From assembly GCF_000247815.1 (NCBI RefSeq), contig NC_021700.1:21096746-21160745 (forward strand): a stretch of 64,000 bases of DNA. The letters run 5' to 3'. The notes below the pieces were generated by a model. That model saw only the letters and a list, made by a program, of their open reading frames with translations, had not been told where the DNA came from and ran no database searches. The first letter of the stretch is position 1, and each line of letters begins with the position of its first letter. Below are positions 61,166 to 64,000 of the stretch, in pieces. The DNA is from Ficedula albicollis. Its lineage: Eukaryota; Chordata; Aves; Passeriformes; Muscicapidae. A program made the translations under genes and the position numbers.

Positions 61166-64000
61166 CTAGGAAAGAAGGCAGAAGCAAGTTGATCAGAATA
61201 AAAGCCTAAAATTTCTTTCAATCCTCATACACACACGTATACACAAATTCGTTTTGAACAGAGACAATTAAGACAGGGTCTGGAGAGAGAAATCTAAAGA
61301 TGGCTGTGATGGTAGCAATTTTAAAGCATTTATATTTTGCCTAAGAATATTCTGCCAAAAAAAACCCAAAACATTCTGGAAGCATCAAAACTAGACAATA
61401 ATACGTTTTTCACACCTGCCATGCAAATAATGTTTTATAATTGCTTTTTTTCTTGATTTATGCTAAGACTGGCTTAGTGTATTTTAGTGTTGTTATAGAA
61501 GTAGTCTTCAGATGAGCTGCAGAGTCTCCATAAAGGCTGTTATCTGCCTCAAAATTACCTGCCAAAAAGGATACCAATAATTTTGAGATATGAAACAGCA
61601 ACAATTACTTTTCTTTCCTTTACGTAAAAAGGACGTTTTTGAGCTCAGACCAGCTGCATTTCTCTTCTGCAACACTTGTTAAAGCACTGCATGTGCAGGT
61701 AGAACTAACTAACCTACATACTAAAATATTTCCTTTAGGCTTCTTTAGGCTTTTTAGATTTGCAGCTGCTCTTTCATAAATGATTTAGCCTATCCTATTT
61801 CCCTATGCTGTCAATTTTAAACTAACTGAGATTTTCAAATCATCTTTTTGTTCCTACCATATTTTCTTATTTGGTTTCCCATTTATTAATTGAAATTAAG
61901 CCATTTCTGCTGATATTGGAGATAAATCATTAAAACTAGCAAAGGGTTGAAATTCGTAATGTGGGCATAATCCAAAATTGGGTGAACACTGTAAATCTTC
62001 ACAGTTGCTTTAGTTGCCCCTGGATTCAGCTGTGTACACATAAAAGAATCAGAAGATGATTGCTTTCACAGTAAATTACTTACAAAATAATCTCTGTTGT
62101 ATTACTTTGGGATCTGTGCAAGAGTTCACAACTTTCTTATACATATTTGATATCTTAAAGCATTTTTTAAAATTTGGAATAGAGCAAGATCTTTAAAATA
62201 ATCTTATGATAATCCCTCCTGTTTCATTTTATTTAACTTCTGCTTGAAATAATGCCCTTCAAAAAATCAATGTATAGATTCTGTATTGCAACTTGAAAGA
62301 AAAAGGGAAAGGAAAAGACAGTGTGAATTAATCAAAGTTATTGCCCTCCCCTCCAGGTTCATTGTTTCTCTAAAGTAATGAATCTGGCACCTATACACCC
62401 TATGCAATACACATCAAGAGCCCCAACTATTATGTTTTACCCTGAGATTCATGTTTCTTGCATTGCACTGCATATAAAAATTGATTTATTTGTACATTAC
62501 TCTCTAGCTGCTGCAGCAACAGTTCAACAGTAGAATCTTTTCTTGAAAAATGCAAAATTATTTATGAAGTTTAAAATCAGCTGGTGCCATTCTTGCAGAG
62601 ATGTTAATACAGTGTATTTAGTTTCACAACTGGCATAAGCAAGGTATCTTCTCTATAACCCATTTTTAAAAATAGACTATAGGAATGGTTTAAAATAATA
62701 TGGAATGAAAACTGATTGGTGATTCCTGGAGTTTCCATCCAATTTTTGAAAATTAGGCCTAAGTTAGTTCATCCTATTTAGTGTCTGGCACTATGAAAAG
62801 TTAAAACTATTAAGCCTGTTTTGGGAGATCTACTTGTAAAAGTCTACCTGTAGCCAATGCAAAACTTTTCAATTTTTTTTTTTCAACAAAGAAATGCAAG
62901 CAGTATAAATACTTACTTAACTTAAAATGGTGAACAAAATGGTTTTCTCACTCAGCTGAAACATTTTCAAATTAAGATACACATAAATAAATATACTAAT
63001 TAAAATAAAACAGAGAAGTAACAGAAAATACACCACAAAACTTCTTTTAAAATGTAACTTGATTACAAATTTCACAGCAACTAAGGTGCTAAAATTCAAC
63101 ACTAAATCAATTTCACATCTAAATCAACCACGAATCCGAACTTCAATACAGTACAGTTTTTAAAGTGAAAACCTAAAACGGATTCTTTTCAGACACAGTA
63201 TGAGGTCTGCCTTATTTACTTTGACTTTTAATTTACTTCCTTATTTTGTTGAACAAAATTGGTGTGATCTATTCACTCATGCTTTATGTGTGGTTTACAT
63301 TGTCAAATTAAAAAGCATCAGACTGTGATAATTCTACTTGTGACTTTCTATTTATTTTAGATCTGAACAAGTTCAAATGTCTAAGCTAACAGCTGTTCTG
63401 ACTTCATGGAGTTTGCTGCAATGTTCTGAAAAGCAAAACATTCAATTGCACTAAGAAACAAATATGGACAAAAGGAAAAAATCAGGACTGGATAGCAGCC
63501 TGGAGTTTTAAAATATCTATGTTTCAGATTGATTTGAATCCAAAATTCTGTGGTTTTGCTCCAGAGTTTACATGCAGAATCTCATTCCTGATATGCCTAC
63601 ACAAGTGTACTTTCTCTATATTATCTTGTAAGCAGAAGTGATAATTAGTCTGTCTTTGCCATTTGTCTCTAAAAATGAGCGCATTTCACAACTTCCTTTC
63701 AATAGGATTCTTTCTGTCTATCCAGGCTTCTCTGATGCATTAGACTCCTCTAAGGCACTGATCAAATACCAGCCTGACATTTTAATTCAACAGTGTGAAT
63801 TAATTAATATAGTCCAAAACTATTTTAGTCATTTGTCTCTTTGTAGGAAGATTACAAGTAGGTCAACTCACCTCCCTACTTCACAAAATGAGAAAAATAT
63901 TTATTCTTAAATTGTTTTGAGAAGCAGTATGTCAAAACTAGATATTATTACAGACAGTCTGATAGACCTTTTTTCAGACCATAATTTCAACAGGAATTTA
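61166..64000. other. ADAMTS18 intron upstream of exon a, nothing recognised
   Basis: AT-rich sequence from the acceptor of exon a to the window edge. I looked for earlier disintegrin and protease exons on the minus strand and found none, so they lie beyond 64000. Confidence 0.7.

Noticed and set aside
61166..64000. Further upstream ADAMTS18 exons
   Set aside because: Searched for the zinc-site and earlier disintegrin sequence on the minus strand. Nothing matching was found before the window edge.

Overview
The window looks like vertebrate nuclear DNA, most likely from a bird and possibly a songbird. The evidence is several CR1-type LINE copies (one carries a decayed reverse transcriptase), solo-LTR-like elements of a kind common in birds, AT-rich intergenic sequence, and a multi-exon gene with canonical GT-AG introns. 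There are no bacterial or phage features. Species and chromosome cannot be told from the sequence.

One protein-coding gene is supported. It is the 3' half of ADAMTS18, a secreted ADAMTS-family metalloprotease, on the minus strand. Fourteen exons between 61165 and the stop codon at 10956-10958 were read one by one. Every intron is GT-AG, every phase matches its neighbour, and the exons add up to 1842 nt (613 codons plus stop). They encode, in order, the end of the disintegrin-like region, TSP1 repeat 1, the cysteine-rich module, the spacer, TSP1 repeats 2 to 5 and a C-terminal PLAC domain. The signal peptide, propeptide and zinc-protease exons lie beyond 64000. The 3' UTR runs below 10956 for an undetermined length, with candidate poly(A) signals near 10631 and 10517. 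Residue numbers given below count from the first residue of the partial 613-residue product.

Layout: 1-10.9 kb is downstream flank with no recognised gene. It holds a near-perfect ATATAC hexamer array of about 0.96 kb, a GC-rich unclassified block, and an extraordinary run of 797 C. From 10.9 to 61.2 kb lie the ADAMTS18 exons and introns. The introns carry CR1 fragments (27.3, 31.4-33.5, 40.2, 42.8 and 48.5-49.6 kb), two solo-LTR-like elements (19.1-19.7 and 30.4-31.2 kb), small satellites, and recent tandem duplications. From 61.2 to 64 kb is the next intron, with nothing recognised.

I found no new multi-gene system. The best second-look items concern genome structure. A 590-bp tandem duplication copies the 3' splice site of one ADAMTS18 exon. 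A 95-bp tandem duplication creates a consensus splice donor at its junction, which bounds a hypothetical 63-nt in-frame exon. Homopolymer C or G tracts sit at odd junctions and may be assembly artefacts. The long open frames over the hexamer array and the C run are by-products of the repeats, not genes.
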